IMG/VR virus record: IMGVR_UViG_3300027848_000009
Location: 62,001-126,000 of that record
DNA from: a virus
DNA: 64,000 nucleotides
Strand: one strand, 5' to 3'
A program made the translations under genes and the position numbers. Below are positions 18,555 to 27,364 of the stretch, piece after piece. The number at the start of each line of letters is the position of its first letter. Within the stretch, counting starts at the first letter, position 1. The notes below the pieces were generated by a model, which was given only the letters and a program-made list of their open reading frames with translations, searched no databases and was not told the origin of the DNA.

Positions 18555-20987
18555 ATGGCCGAACCAGACTGGGGCAAGGTTCTGGAATACCTAGAACCCA
18601 AGAAGCCCCAATACTGCCCAGAAGAAGCATCGTTGACACAGAAGGTGTTCCTGCGGACATACGCCCTTGAGGCGTTTTTTGGCGGAGCAGCTGGTGGTGG
18701 GAAAGCTGTTTCGGTAGACACACCCATACCCACACCCGAAGGTTTCAAACCAATCAAGGACATCCACCCCGGCGACGAAATCTTTGGCCTAGACGGTAAA
18801 CCATACTACGTCCTAGCCGAGTCTGAGATACACAAGAAGCCGACGTACCGTCTAACCTTTGACGACGGGTCCAGTGTCGCCGCCGCTGACGACCATGAAT
18901 GGCTCACATACGACGCCAAAGACATGGAAAGGCTCACCAAAGGAACCGACGAATACAGAGCTACCCGTAGAGCTACAAGAGAATCACGGGCCACTATGTC
19001 CCAAGGCCCCCGTAAATCGCTAGCCGTAGCCGAACGAAACAGGGTGGAATCCGCTAAGAATATCAAACCGCAACCTACCGGCAGCATCCGTACCACACAA
19101 GAAATTGTGGACACGCTCACGGTCCGCGGCGGGCGAGCTAACCACGCTATCCCTGTAGCCGCAGCTATCCAAACCCCACACGTAGACCTACCCATCGACC
19201 CCTACACGCTAGGGGCGTGGCTTGGAGACGGCTACTCTTCTGCTGGATCGATATGTGGCGAAGACCCTGAAATATGGGATGAGTGCCCATACGCAATCAA
19301 GTCTGTACGCCACCCCATTACAGACAACGCCAACTATGCCATAGTCCTGTTTGACGGCTTAAGAACACTTCTACGAACTAATAACCTCCTCAACAACAAG
19401 CATATTCCTCACGCTTACCTGTGGGCCTCTGAAGAACAACGTGTCGCAATACTCCAAGGCCTCATGGACACTGACGGAAACGTGAATGGAGCTAGCGTCG
19501 AATTCGTAAACACAAACAAAAACTTGGTAGAAGGCGTGGCGCATCTTGCACGCTCACTCGGAATGAAAGTTAATGTTCGAGAAGGACAGTCCACCCTTTA
19601 CGGTATTGTAAAGGGACTCAAATGGACGGTAAAGTTTGCTGCCAACAGGACTGTGTTCAAACTGGCACGAAAGGCCAACACGCAGAAAATTGCTGCACGC
19701 CGCACAAACAGGTTCCGCTACATCAAGGGTGTCGAACTTCTTGGGGACACCAACGTCAAATGTATCAAAGTTTCGTCCCCCGACAACCTGTTCCTATGCG
19801 ACGAGCACTTTATCCCAACACACAATTCGTCGGCCCTTCTGATGGCTGCCCTTCAGTACGTCGACGTTCCGGGCTACAGCGCGATTCTCTTCCGTCGAAC
19901 GTACGCCGACCTCGCTCTCCCCGGAGCCATCATGGACCGTTTTCAGTCGTGGCTCGCGAATGAAGAGGATGTCAGGTGGAACGCCAACAATTACACGGCG
20001 ACCTTTCCTAGTGGTGCCCGCATCACCTTCGGCTATCTAAACAATGTGAACGATTATTTACGCTATAAGGGATCAGAGTTTCAGTTTATTGGGGTGGACG
20101 AGGTGACGGAAATCAGGGAATCTGATTACCGGTACCTATTCTCTCGCCTCCGTCGCCCGGCGAGCGGCCCGCTGGCAAAGGTTCCGCTGAGGATGAGGGC
20201 GGCATCAAACCCTGCTCCCAACTGGGTCCGTCAACGGTTCATCGTTGAGGGAATGGCAGCTGGGAGAATTTTTGTCCCATCGAAACTTACCGACAACCCG
20301 GGAATTGACGCAGAGTCGTACCGTCAGTCACTGAGTGAGCTTGATCCCGTCGAGCGACGTCGGCTAGAAGAGGGCGATTGGTGGTCGACGACCCTTGGCT
20401 CGCTGTTCGAGAGGGAGAGTATCGTCCTGCTGGACCCTCACGAAGTGCCAGAAATTACGTCGGCGGCAAGGGCTGTTCGTTTTTGGGACTTGGCGGCATC
20501 GGAGCCATCTCCCTCTTATCCTGATCCGGACTGGACGGTCGGAACCTTGATGCTTTTCGATAAAGGGATCGCCCATATTTTGGATGTCCAGAGGGCGAGG
20601 GTGAAGGGCGAGAAGGTCGAGCAGCTGATCGCCCAGACCGCATACGAGGATGGTCACGCCGTTGCGATCAGGATGGAGCAGGAGCCGGGTTCGGCGGGCA
20701 AGGCGCTGGTGGATCAGTACGCCCGATATGTGCTTTCCGGTTTCGACTTTGGGGGGATTCGCTCGACGGGAGATAAATTGACTCGCGCTCGTCCGTTTGC
20801 TGCCGCGGTTGCAAATGGGAACGTGCGCTGTGTAAGATCAGTGTGGCTGACGGATTGGCTTGACGAATTGTCATCCTTTCCTGAAGCCGCGAACCACGAC
20901 GACCAAGTCGACTCCGCTGTCGGCGCTTTTACATTTTTAACCGGATTGGGTTTGCCTCAGCGGAAAAGAATCGCTATAGTCGTCTAG
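18555..20987 (+). CDS. terL: Terminase large subunit (intein-containing precursor)
   Basis: An 810-residue precursor of the ATP-driven DNA packaging motor and headful/cos nuclease. The Walker A motif (GGAAGGGK, residues 43-50) is split from its Ser-Ser continuation (425-426) by a 374-residue intein; the mature exteins add to 436 residues. Walker B is FIGVDE near residues 512-516. The RNase-H-like nuclease shows RFWDLA (Asp645), an acidic segment near 708, and HDDQVDSA (Asp782/Asp783). It opens the rightward operon and is divergent from the head genes. A ribosome-binding site (AGAGGT) precedes the ATG. No small terminase subunit was recognised next to it. Confidence 0.95.
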   Translation: MAEPDWGKVLEYLEPKKPQYCPEEASLTQKVFLRTYALEAFFGGAAGGGKAVSVDTPIPTPEGFKPIKDIHPGDEIFGLDGKPYYVLAESEIHKKPTYRLTFDDGSSVAAADDHEWLTYDAKDMERLTKGTDEYRATRRATRESRATMSQGPRKSLAVAERNRVESAKNIKPQPTGSIRTTQEIVDTLTVRGGRANHAIPVAAAIQTPHVDLPIDPYTLGAWLGDGYSSAGSICGEDPEIWDECPYAIKSVRHPITDNANYAIVLFDGLRTLLRTNNLLNNKHIPHAYLWASEEQRVAILQGLMDTDGNVNGASVEFVNTNKNLVEGVAHLARSLGMKVNVREGQSTLYGIVKGLKWTVKFAANRTVFKLARKANTQKIAARRTNRFRYIKGVELLGDTNVKCIKVSSPDNLFLCDEHFIPTHNSSALLMAALQYVDVPGYSAILFRRTYADLALPGAIMDRFQSWLANEEDVRWNANNYTATFPSGARITFGYLNNVNDYLRYKGSEFQFIGVDEVTEIRESDYRYLFSRLRRPASGPLAKVPLRMRAASNPAPNWVRQRFIVEGMAAGRIFVPSKLTDNPGIDAESYRQSLSELDPVERRRLEEGDWWSTTLGSLFERESIVLLDPHEVPEITSAARAVRFWDLAASEPSPSYPDPDWTVGTLMLFDKGIAHILDVQRARVKGEKVEQLIAQTAYEDGHAVAIRMEQEPGSAGKALVDQYARYVLSGFDFGGIRSTGDKLTRARPFAAAVANGNVRCVRSVWLTDWLDELSSFPEAANHDDQVDSAVGAFTFLTGLGLPQRKRIAIVV
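18705..19826 (+). mobile_element. Class 3 intein with LAGLIDADG homing endonuclease in TerL
   Basis: A 374-residue intein occupying TerL residues 51-424 inside the Walker A loop, between Lys50 and Ser425. It starts with Ala, not Cys or Ser. The class 3 W-C-T signature is visible: Trp116 in block B (DDHEW), Cys403 in block F (VKCIKV), and Thr422 in PTHN before the last Asn424. In class 3 inteins the block F Cys is the first nucleophile. Two LAGLIDADG motifs (LGAWLGDGY, 219-227; LQGLMDTDG, 300-308) indicate a homing endonuclease that could target intein-free terL alleles. Leu CTA codons are somewhat more frequent than in the exteins, in line with separate origin. Confidence 0.93.
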
Positions 20988-21022
20988 TAATCCACCCACT
21001 CCAACTACTACCGGAGACATAA

Positions 21023-21523
21023 ATGACTACTAACCCGATTGAGGACGTGAAGACTCTTCGTCGCCTCATCATGACACTTGACAAAATCGTCACCGATTAC
21101 ATCGAGGGAGATCCGGACCCAGCCGAAGCAGCCGGTCTGTTCCTTGAAATGAACCTCGCAAAGCTCGACGTTTCATACCTGTATTCGTCCGTCGAGGGTC
21201 GATTGATCTCTCTCTTGAAGGACGACATCATGACGTTGCGTGACGGAGCCATAATCGAGCGCAGGACCGCTTCGTCTCGAACCAAATGGCAGCACAAAGA
21301 GATTGCGTCAGCCGTAGTTGACCGCATCATCCGCTCGTCCGTCGACGTCGATACCGGTGAAGTGATGCTCGCTCCGACGGATATCGCCATGAAAATTCTG
21401 GACTATGTCCAGCCTTCGTACTGGCGTGCAAAAAAACTCGGAGAAATTGGGATCAACCCAGACATGTACTGCGAGTCCGAACACAAAACCAACATCGTCG
21501 TTCGAAAGGGGAACGCAGAATGA
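21023..21523 (+). CDS. Unknown protein upstream of Rad52-like gene
   Basis: A 166-residue, mostly helical, soluble protein with no domain I can name. It has a GGAG ribosome-binding site and its stop overlaps the start of the Rad52-like gene (ATGA), so it is probably co-translated with it. This pairing suggests a helper in recombination or replication, though nothing in the sequence proves it. The segment around residues 95-140 has helix-rich, evenly charged character; there are no cysteine clusters or nuclease motifs. Confidence 0.65.
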   Translation: MTTNPIEDVKTLRRLIMTLDKIVTDYIEGDPDPAEAAGLFLEMNLAKLDVSYLYSSVEGRLISLLKDDIMTLRDGAIIERRTASSRTKWQHKEIASAVVDRIIRSSVDVDTGEVMLAPTDIAMKILDYVQPSYWRAKKLGEIGINPDMYCESEHKTNIVVRKGNAE

Positions 21524-22185
21524 CCGTCAGTCACCTACTCCAACAATTTTCGGAACCATTTCCGAAAGAAGTTGAACGAAGCCTCAAAAAGGGTGGAGTC
21601 AACCTCATCTACATCCCAGTCAGCGAAGTGATCACTCGCCTCAATAATGTTCTGGGTCCTGACAACTGGACCTCGGAAATCATCCGTTGCGAACGCGATT
21701 CGCTTGATCCCGAGTTCGTCGTCGCCCATGTCCGACTTGTCATAACATTCGAGGGCGAAGACGGCTTCCAGAAAATGGTTGCAAAGGATGGCGTCGGAGG
21801 TCAGAAGATTAAGCGCACGAAGCAGGGCGACATTGTCGACCTTGGTGACGAATTCAAGGGCGCTGTTTCCGATGCTCTCAAAAAAACCGCCCAGCAGTTA
21901 GGCATCGGTCTCTACCTTGCTCGCACCGGCGAGTCTCTAGCCATCGAAGTCGAAGCGTCGCGTCCTGTTATCGACGAAGCAACAGTTGAGTTGTGGACCA
22001 AATTCTTGGGCTACACGAAAGAGATGAACGCTGACCAAAAGGCCGAGTTGGGTAACGTTTGGTCGGAGTTCTCTGACGGAGCACCAAAACCGACCCTCGA
22101 TACGGCTACGGCAGAAGATTTGGAGTTCCTGATCGTTGAGTCCACCCGCATCTCGCTTGGGGGCGAATGGACTGAACAGGAATGA
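21520..22185 (+). CDS. Rad52/Rad22-family single-strand annealing protein
   Basis: A 221-residue protein resembling phage Rad52/Rad22 annealing proteins, which coat single-stranded DNA and anneal complementary strands during recombination-dependent replication or repair. The diagnostic region is residues about 85-140, with the basic KIKRTKQG turn followed by LGDEFKGAVSDALKKTAQQL and GIGLYLAR. The N-terminal segment INVLGPDNW-like (LNNVLGPDNWTSEI) also fits the family. It sits between an unknown gene and a Cas4/RecB-like nuclease, overlapping both by four bases; such annealase-exonuclease pairs are typical of phage recombination modules. Confidence 0.85.
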   Translation: MTVSHLLQQFSEPFPKEVERSLKKGGVNLIYIPVSEVITRLNNVLGPDNWTSEIIRCERDSLDPEFVVAHVRLVITFEGEDGFQKMVAKDGVGGQKIKRTKQGDIVDLGDEFKGAVSDALKKTAQQLGIGLYLARTGESLAIEVEASRPVIDEATVELWTKFLGYTKEMNADQKAELGNVWSEFSDGAPKPTLDTATAEDLEFLIVESTRISLGGEWTEQE

Positions 22186-22967
22186 CGAATTTGGTGGTCG
22201 AGCCACTCGTTCCCCCTCCGCATCTTTCTCCATCGTCAATGGGGACGTTCAATCAGTGCCCGCAGAAATTTAGGTACAGCAAGATTGAACAAATATCCGA
22301 TGAGCCAACTTCTGCAACCCTGATGGGCAACTTCGTACACGAAGTCCTCGAATATTTTTACGCCGCCCAAAGCGAACACAGGACAATCGGAACGCTTAAG
22401 ACTTTGGCGAGTACAACGTGGGAGAAGAGCGATTGGCTGGATCGAGTCACCCCTTGGATCGGCAATGACGCTGAAGTGATCAGAATGTTCCGTTGGAACT
22501 CTTGGTGGTGTCTGGAAAACATCTTCAAGGTCGAACAACCAGAGACCGTAGATCCAACCTATATCGAATACGAACTGAATGGCGATCTCGCAGGGGTGAG
22601 GTTGAAGGGATTCATTGACCGTCTGACGATCAACGACACAGAGACGGTCATCGCCGATTACAAGACAGGCAAAACTCCGCAACCGAAGTGGGTTGCCGAC
22701 AAGTTTTTGCAGTTGAAGATTTATGGTTCCCTAACTGTCGAACTTGGTGTTGGGCGACCCGATTATCTTTCCCTGTTGTATCTAAAAGACGGAACCCTTT
22801 TCCGTCACGAATTCACGGATGACGACATCGAGGAGACTCGCGTCTACGTCAGGACAACAAAAGATGCCATCGATAAGGCGTGCGCCACTCACGAGTTCGA
22901 AACCCGAAAGTCACGATTGTGTGACTGGTGCGCATACAAGCGCATCTGCCCAGCATGGAGACGTTAA
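22182..22967 (+). CDS. Cas4/RecB-family PD-(D/E)XK nuclease with Fe-S cysteines
   Basis: A 261-residue single-strand-type exonuclease of the Cas4/AddB-like class. Visible catalytic parts are His53 (GNFVHEVLE), Asp146 (GFIDRL), the Asp159-x-Lys161 pair (IADYKTGK) and Gln177/Tyr181 (QLKIYG). Cys26 near the N-terminus plus Cys247, Cys250 and Cys256 at the C-terminus match the split four-Cys iron-sulphur cluster of this family. It overlaps the Rad52-like gene by four bases, so it probably makes the single-stranded ends that the annealase uses. Confidence 0.88.
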   Translation: MTNLVVEPLVPPPHLSPSSMGTFNQCPQKFRYSKIEQISDEPTSATLMGNFVHEVLEYFYAAQSEHRTIGTLKTLASTTWEKSDWLDRVTPWIGNDAEVIRMFRWNSWWCLENIFKVEQPETVDPTYIEYELNGDLAGVRLKGFIDRLTINDTETVIADYKTGKTPQPKWVADKFLQLKIYGSLTVELGVGRPDYLSLLYLKDGTLFRHEFTDDDIEETRVYVRTTKDAIDKACATHEFETRKSRLCDWCAYKRICPAWRR

Positions 22968-23470
22968 TGCTTACCGATGACATTTTTGCGCAGATGGTCG
23001 CCGAGGAAGTGAAGAACAAACTTACACCATCGCGAAGATCAGAGTTGATGCAAAAAGAGAATTGGGACAGGTGGAAGCGCGCCCTAGGAGGTCTCATGAA
23101 CAACATCAACGAACAGATCGACTCCCTAAAAATTGACGCCGAGGCGGACCATTCCCGCTATCGGGCAATGGGTAGCGATGGCAAGAATCTTGTGGAGATG
23201 GCGGAGGCTGCATATTCGCAGCGGTTAAAGAAAATCAATCGCTTTAGATTCCATGTAGAGAATCGTCTCGCTCAAGTTGACAGCATGATTCAGGGTAAGG
23301 GATTGGTTGAGGAGGCGTCATCTAATGATGTCGAGTTCTACAGGAACGCGATTGAAGAGCATCGAAAGCTGCTAGACCAGCACGACATAGAGGCAACGGC
23401 GGTGGATAAAGCCCTGTGGGCGGCTCTTGAGCGCAGATGGGAATTCGATCAGATTAAGGTGGATTGGTAA
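22967..23470 (+). CDS. Unknown coiled-coil protein in recombination operon
   Basis: A 167-residue, strongly charged and helical protein, with heptad-like patterns suggesting coiled coil through the central part (about residues 35-140). The start is set at the ATG overlapping the upstream stop (TAATG) with GGAG six bases before it; longer in-frame starts inside the nuclease gene are less likely. It lies between the Cas4-like nuclease and the HNH gene, with one-base overlaps on both sides. No catalytic motif is visible and no function is assigned. Confidence 0.7.
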   Translation: MLTDDIFAQMVAEEVKNKLTPSRRSELMQKENWDRWKRALGGLMNNINEQIDSLKIDAEADHSRYRAMGSDGKNLVEMAEAAYSQRLKKINRFRFHVENRLAQVDSMIQGKGLVEEASSNDVEFYRNAIEEHRKLLDQHDIEATAVDKALWAALERRWEFDQIKVDW

Positions 23471-23823
23471 TGAAAAGAACTCCCTTGAATAAGAAATCCT
23501 CCCTAAAGCGAAGTGGCTTTTCTCGCCGCCGGAGCAAGAAAATGGAGGAGACTTACAAGGAGCGTCGAAAGCTGGTGGAACGCATGTTGGGCGAGCAGCC
23601 GTATTGCCAAGCGTGCCCTGTTTTCGCCAGACATGATGGAGTTGCTACATATGTCAGGAATGGGAGCGTTGACATCCATGAACTTGTTCGACGAAGTCAG
23701 GGTGGATCGATCTTGGATGAGTCGAACTGTATGGCTGTGTGTCGGCCTTGTCATATGCGTATTGGAAATAACCCACAACTTGCTTTCGATTTAGGTCTCG
23801 CTAAAAAGAGTTGGGAAAGATGA
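23470..23823 (+). CDS. HNH endonuclease-like protein
   Basis: A 117-residue protein with a very basic N-terminus (about residues 1-35) followed by a zinc-finger-type HNH fold: a CQAC pair near residue 47, DIHE carrying the first catalytic His near 69-72, and a CRPCH pair-plus-His near 93-97. HNH proteins are DNA nickases or cutters; in phages they can assist packaging, recombination or homing. The start overlaps the upstream stop as TAATG with an AGGTGG ribosome-binding site, and its stop overlaps the RuvC-like start, so it belongs to the recombination operon rather than being an inserted free homing gene. Confidence 0.83.
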   Translation: MKRTPLNKKSSLKRSGFSRRRSKKMEETYKERRKLVERMLGEQPYCQACPVFARHDGVATYVRNGSVDIHELVRRSQGGSILDESNCMAVCRPCHMRIGNNPQLAFDLGLAKKSWER

Positions 23824-24332
23824 TTCCTTTAGGTATCGATCCTTCGCTTACGTCATCTGGTTTCTGTGTTGGGGACAAGATGTTTAGCTATAACCCTAAA
23901 ACGAAAGGCGTGGAGAGACTTATCGAGATCCGGGATTTGATGATTTCGCTGATCGAAGATGAATCTGTTGATGCCGTAGTAATCGAAGGTTACGCCTTTG
24001 GCGCACGCAACTCTCATGCGCATGGGCTTGGAGAACTTGGCGGAGTGCTGCGGGTTGCTGTACGCGAAGCAGATATTTGCTTGGTGGACGTCCCACCCAC
24101 TCTTCGCGCGAAGTTTGCTACTGGTAGAGGAAACGCAAGTAAATCTGAGGTCGTCAGCGCCGTTTCTGCTCGAACCGGAATCCTTTTCGAGGGCAGAGGC
24201 GCTGATGACATGTGTGACGCTTGGCTGTTTAGGGAGATGGCGTGGGCGGCGAAGGGTAGAAGCAAATATGAGTGGCCAAAACTGAACTTGGACGCTTTGG
24301 AAAAAATTGACTGGACCGAACTTCCATTTTAA
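23820..24332 (+). CDS. RuvC-like Holliday junction resolvase
   Basis: A 170-residue RNase-H-fold resolvase. The start is placed at the ATG overlapping the HNH stop (ATGA); an earlier TTG is in frame but less likely. The motif order is that of RuvC: GIDPSLTSSGF at the N-terminus with the first Asp, VVIEGYAFGA with the catalytic Glu near residue 60, and ADDMCDA with the paired acidic residues near 138-145. Resolvases cut branched DNA made by recombination before packaging. Its partners are the upstream annealase and nuclease. Confidence 0.88.
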   Translation: MIPLGIDPSLTSSGFCVGDKMFSYNPKTKGVERLIEIRDLMISLIEDESVDAVVIEGYAFGARNSHAHGLGELGGVLRVAVREADICLVDVPPTLRAKFATGRGNASKSEVVSAVSARTGILFEGRGADDMCDAWLFREMAWAAKGRSKYEWPKLNLDALEKIDWTELPF

Positions 24333-24340
24333 GGAGCATT

Positions 24341-24685
24341 ATGAACAGGCGATCACAACCTATTAGTCAAGTTGAGATTGAAGAAAGTCTTTTGCGTCTC
24401 GTAGACGATCTGGAAGATGAGACTGAAGCATTCGAAGTCCTCTCAGAAGATCTCGCAAAGAAAGAGTCGCTCTACAAAGCAAATTGGGCGAAAGAGTACC
24501 TTGGTGCAAAAGGCTCCATCAAGGAACGCGAGTCATGGGCTGATTACAAAATGGCTGACGCTCACTACGACTACAAGATTGCCGAGGCTCTACTGAAGGC
24601 AAAGCGTGAAAAATTGTTGTCGTTGCGGACGGCTATCGACGCCATGAGAACACTGAATGCAAATGTTCGCGCTCAGGTTGTGTGA
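24341..24685 (+). CDS. Unknown short coiled-coil protein
   Basis: A 114-residue, highly charged protein that is almost entirely helical, with probable coiled coil at about residues 8-50 and 70-110. It has a good AAGGAG ribosome-binding site and follows the RuvC-like gene by 8 nt. It has no metal-binding or enzymatic motif. Its stop overlaps the start of the following oxygenase (TGATG). A structural or partner role within the recombination group is possible, but no function is assigned. Confidence 0.65.
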   Translation: MNRRSQPISQVEIEESLLRLVDDLEDETEAFEVLSEDLAKKESLYKANWAKEYLGAKGSIKERESWADYKMADAHYDYKIAEALLKAKREKLLSLRTAIDAMRTLNANVRAQVV

Positions 24686-25302
24686 TGAGTTCTGATCGTT
24701 ACAACTCGTTCCCTATAGTGTCGCTGAATGGGTACGTTGCAGATTTAAGTTCCGGCTACGGCATCAAAAATGACGTAATTGTTTCTCAGATCATCGACTA
24801 TGACCAAGTGGTTGATCCAACCGGAAAGATGTCGCTAGAGAACAACCACACCTATTACGAGGACAACCTTCTCCCTGACACCGAAGAAATAGAGCATCTG
24901 AAGAGTGTCATCGTTGAAATCATGTCGGACATAACCGGGCGAGATTATCTGATCACCGAAAGTTGGTCGATCATTCTCGAATCGGGCCAATCGATATCCG
25001 CTCACTCTCATAACGTCCACGCCGCGGTCGACCTGAACGAATATTTCGCTTTTGCATACTATCCGTTCGCTCCCGCCGGGTCGTGCTCCCTGCAGTTTCT
25101 TTCGACCCACAGCAACACGATCAGCACGACTGTTTCAGCGGGAATCAAAACTGGGACTTTGTTGATCTTCAACTCCTACCTCCTCCACTGGACCAACCGT
25201 CAAATGGGTGGATCGGACAGGGTCAGCGTGAGTGGCAATCTTGCTCCAGTTTCCCCGACTACGGTGCCAATGGACGACTGGTCGAAATACTCTAAAGGAT
25301 AA
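24685..25302 (+). CDS. Putative 2OG-Fe(II) oxygenase (PF13759-like)
   Basis: A 205-residue protein, start placed at the ATG overlapping the upstream stop (a GTG one codon earlier is also in frame). The double-stranded beta-helix signature is present: a His-Ser-His pair (residues 107-109) in the ESGQSISAHSHN region, the PGxLLIFNSYLLHW-type segment (TGTLLIFNSYLLHW, distal His168), and Arg179 followed by VSVSGN, typical of the PF13759 group. Such enzymes use 2-oxoglutarate, iron and oxygen to hydroxylate a substrate. It stands apart from the oxygenase cluster at 51-64 kb, inside the DNA-metabolism block. The substrate is unknown. Confidence 0.7.
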   Translation: MSSDRYNSFPIVSLNGYVADLSSGYGIKNDVIVSQIIDYDQVVDPTGKMSLENNHTYYEDNLLPDTEEIEHLKSVIVEIMSDITGRDYLITESWSIILESGQSISAHSHNVHAAVDLNEYFAFAYYPFAPAGSCSLQFLSTHSNTISTTVSAGIKTGTLLIFNSYLLHWTNRQMGGSDRVSVSGNLAPVSPTTVPMDDWSKYSKG

Positions 25303-25312
25303 ATACTTAGCC

Positions 25313-26098
25313 ATGATTGAAAACATCGATAAATCTCTCAAAAGTTTACTCGTCGACATCGACGGCCTTCGCCCCTTGGAAGGTAATCCTCGAAAGGGAA
25401 ACGTGGATGCGATCATGGCGTCGTACCGAGAGTTCGGTCAGATGAAACCCATCGTGATTCACGTAAGTGACGATGGTTCCAAAACCGTGAAAACCGTGAT
25501 TGCGGGCAACCATCAGTTGGAGGCGGCGCGACGACTGGGCTGGACGCAAATAGCGGCCGTCCAAATGGATGTCGATCCAGAAAAAGCCGTAGCGTTTGCT
25601 CTTGCTGACAATAGGACGACGGAAATGGGTCACAGCGATTCCGCTCTCGTCTACGATTTGATGCAGACGATTCAAGAGTCCGACTACGATGATCTTTTTG
25701 AAAATCTTGGGTGGGACGAATTCGAAATTGCTGTTCTCGAAGAATTTTCCTACAGCCAGTCAGGCGATGTTGCTTCCTCTGGCGGTTTCACGCCGCCGGT
25801 AATCACTGTTCCGGATCCCTTCCAGTTCAACGTTGAGCCCGCCGTTGACGGCGAGGAAGCGCGAATCGTTGCTGGCCCAGACGTCGACCACAAGCAGGTC
25901 GCGATTCAAGGGAGTACCGTGGCATCGCCGGGCTCTGCACCTCAAGCGGTCGTTCAATACACACTTGTTTTTGATGACCCGGCCCAGCAGCGACGATGGT
26001 ACGACTTTATTCGTTGGCTGCGGAACGACGTTGGTTACGACGGTGACACTACGGCTCAAAAAATAATTTCGTTCATCGATGCGCACTCGGAAGTGTGA
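25313..26098 (+). CDS. ParB/Srx-domain protein (IbrB-like)
   Basis: A 261-residue protein; the start at 25313 is the first ATG after the upstream stop. Residues about 10-125 form a ParB N-terminal (sulfiredoxin-like) domain: NPRKGNVDAI, then PIVI, then a VIAGNHQLEAARRLGW box, then FALADNRTTE. The C-terminal ~100 residues contain a Pro-rich linker and a small helical domain. ParB-like domains bind CTP/ATP or act as nucleases; in phages they often pair with PAPS-reductase-like proteins, as IbrB with IbrA. Here the PAPS-reductase-like gene follows after a mini-ORF. Confidence 0.82.
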   Translation: MIENIDKSLKSLLVDIDGLRPLEGNPRKGNVDAIMASYREFGQMKPIVIHVSDDGSKTVKTVIAGNHQLEAARRLGWTQIAAVQMDVDPEKAVAFALADNRTTEMGHSDSALVYDLMQTIQESDYDDLFENLGWDEFEIAVLEEFSYSQSGDVASSGGFTPPVITVPDPFQFNVEPAVDGEEARIVAGPDVDHKQVAIQGSTVASPGSAPQAVVQYTLVFDDPAQQRRWYDFIRWLRNDVGYDGDTTAQKIISFIDAHSEV

Positions 26099-26099
26099 T

Positions 26100-26219
26100 G
26101 TGGTTTACGAATATGGATTTGTTGAACTCGATGACGCGATGGCAGATGAAGCATTCTTCAAGAAAAAAACTCCGGTAACATTTGCATCTTGGGTGGGAAA
26201 CGGTACAGTTGGTCCATGA
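26100..26219 (+). CDS. 39-residue mini-ORF between ParB and PAPS-reductase-like genes
   Basis: A GTG-started frame encoding 39 residues, acidic in its first half (YGFVELDDAMADEAFF) and then KKKTPVTFASW. It fills the only gap in the ParB/PAPS group. Its GTG lies one base after the ParB stop (TGA ends at 26098), and its TGA overlaps the next ATG (ATGA at 26216-26219), the coupling pattern used all along this operon. Amino-acid composition is protein-like. Function unknown; a small regulator or bridge between the two flanking enzymes is possible. Confidence 0.55.
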   Translation: MVYEYGFVELDDAMADEAFFKKKTPVTFASWVGNGTVGP

Positions 26220-27364
26220 CTCGACAGAGAATGTTCTTAGACATGAGTTGCGTAGACGCCGCTCGCGAGCGCATCCGTCACGTCTACGACACGTTCGACA
26301 CTGTCTGCGTCCAGTTTTCCGGAGGCAAAGATTCGACGGCTGTCCTGTACCTTGCCAAGGAGCTTCACGAAGAGCGTGGCCTCGGTCCGGTCAAGGTTAT
26401 TTTTAGAGACGAGGAGATGGTCTCGCCCGTCGTCCTTGATTACGTCGAAAAGGTACGCAACTTCGACTGGATTGACATGGAGTGGTACTGCCTCCCATAC
26501 GGAGCAGAGATCTGGGTTCTGGGCCGTCGCGAACCAATCCTTCTCTGGGACGAAAAACGCCGCAAAAACGGGCGCCTCGTGCGGGATTTCCCCGAAGGTG
26601 CAATTACTGGATACCACTTCGGTATTGATCACACCGAGGGCTTGCCTGAGTCGGTTGACTATTACACGATGCAGGGCAAAAAGGGTTCAACCGCATTCAT
26701 TACTGGCGTTCGCGCCGCGGAGTCAATGGTTCGCTATAGATCATGTGTTCAGAAGTTGCATGAAAATTACATCGTGAAGCCGTATCGGATGAAGAGCAGC
26801 ATTCCGATGAAATTTGCAAAGATTATCTACGACTGGAACACGAACGACGTTTTTAAATTCATCTCGGAAGAGCATGACGCCCCCTATTGTGAGTACTACG
26901 ACTTGGCGGCGATTACGGGGTCGAACACCAGAGTTGGCATCCCACTCCACTCCGTGGCAATCAGGAGAATCGGTGATCTCGTAGCGACTGAGCCAGATTT
27001 CTACGATCGGCTATGGGAGTGCTTCCCCCAGATCGACGCTCAGCGCAGATGGTGGAAGGATTATGACATCGAGGCTGTTATTGAGAACTATTCCCAGATG
27101 GGCTGGGATGGGGTCAAGCAGGTTATCGATACGTTAATGCTTGGATCCGCCGAGCGTTCGCGGGCGCAGGCGTATACGGCTGATTTTCGTCGCAAGCACG
27201 CTAAGGACCCATATTCGTATCCAATGAACTGGCTAATACGAAACCTGATACTGAATGAAATTACAGTTGCTGCTGCAGCGCCAGTAGGACCGGGGACGAG
27301 GGCCGATACCCTGCGTAAGAAGGCTCGTCAAAAACTAGCGGAAGAGCAAATTAATGCAAATTGA
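26216..27364 (+). CDS. PAPS-reductase/PP-loop family protein (IbrA-like, DUF3440-type)
   Basis: A 382-residue protein with the PP-loop SGGKDS at residues 35-40, which binds the ATP/PAPS-type nucleotide in this superfamily. The remainder (FRDEEMVSP, the YRSCVQKLH and RVGIPLHS regions) fits phage and IbrA-type members rather than sulphate-assimilation reductases. The start is the ATG at 26216 overlapping the mini-ORF stop; an upstream TTG is less likely. A ParB-like gene lies on each side. Possible roles are sulphur transfer or nucleotide-dependent DNA modification, or IbrA-like regulation. The sequence does not decide. Confidence 0.82.
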   Translation: MTRQRMFLDMSCVDAARERIRHVYDTFDTVCVQFSGGKDSTAVLYLAKELHEERGLGPVKVIFRDEEMVSPVVLDYVEKVRNFDWIDMEWYCLPYGAEIWVLGRREPILLWDEKRRKNGRLVRDFPEGAITGYHFGIDHTEGLPESVDYYTMQGKKGSTAFITGVRAAESMVRYRSCVQKLHENYIVKPYRMKSSIPMKFAKIIYDWNTNDVFKFISEEHDAPYCEYYDLAAITGSNTRVGIPLHSVAIRRIGDLVATEPDFYDRLWECFPQIDAQRRWWKDYDIEAVIENYSQMGWDGVKQVIDTLMLGSAERSRAQAYTADFRRKHAKDPYSYPMNWLIRNLILNEITVAAAAPVGPGTRADTLRKKARQKLAEEQINAN

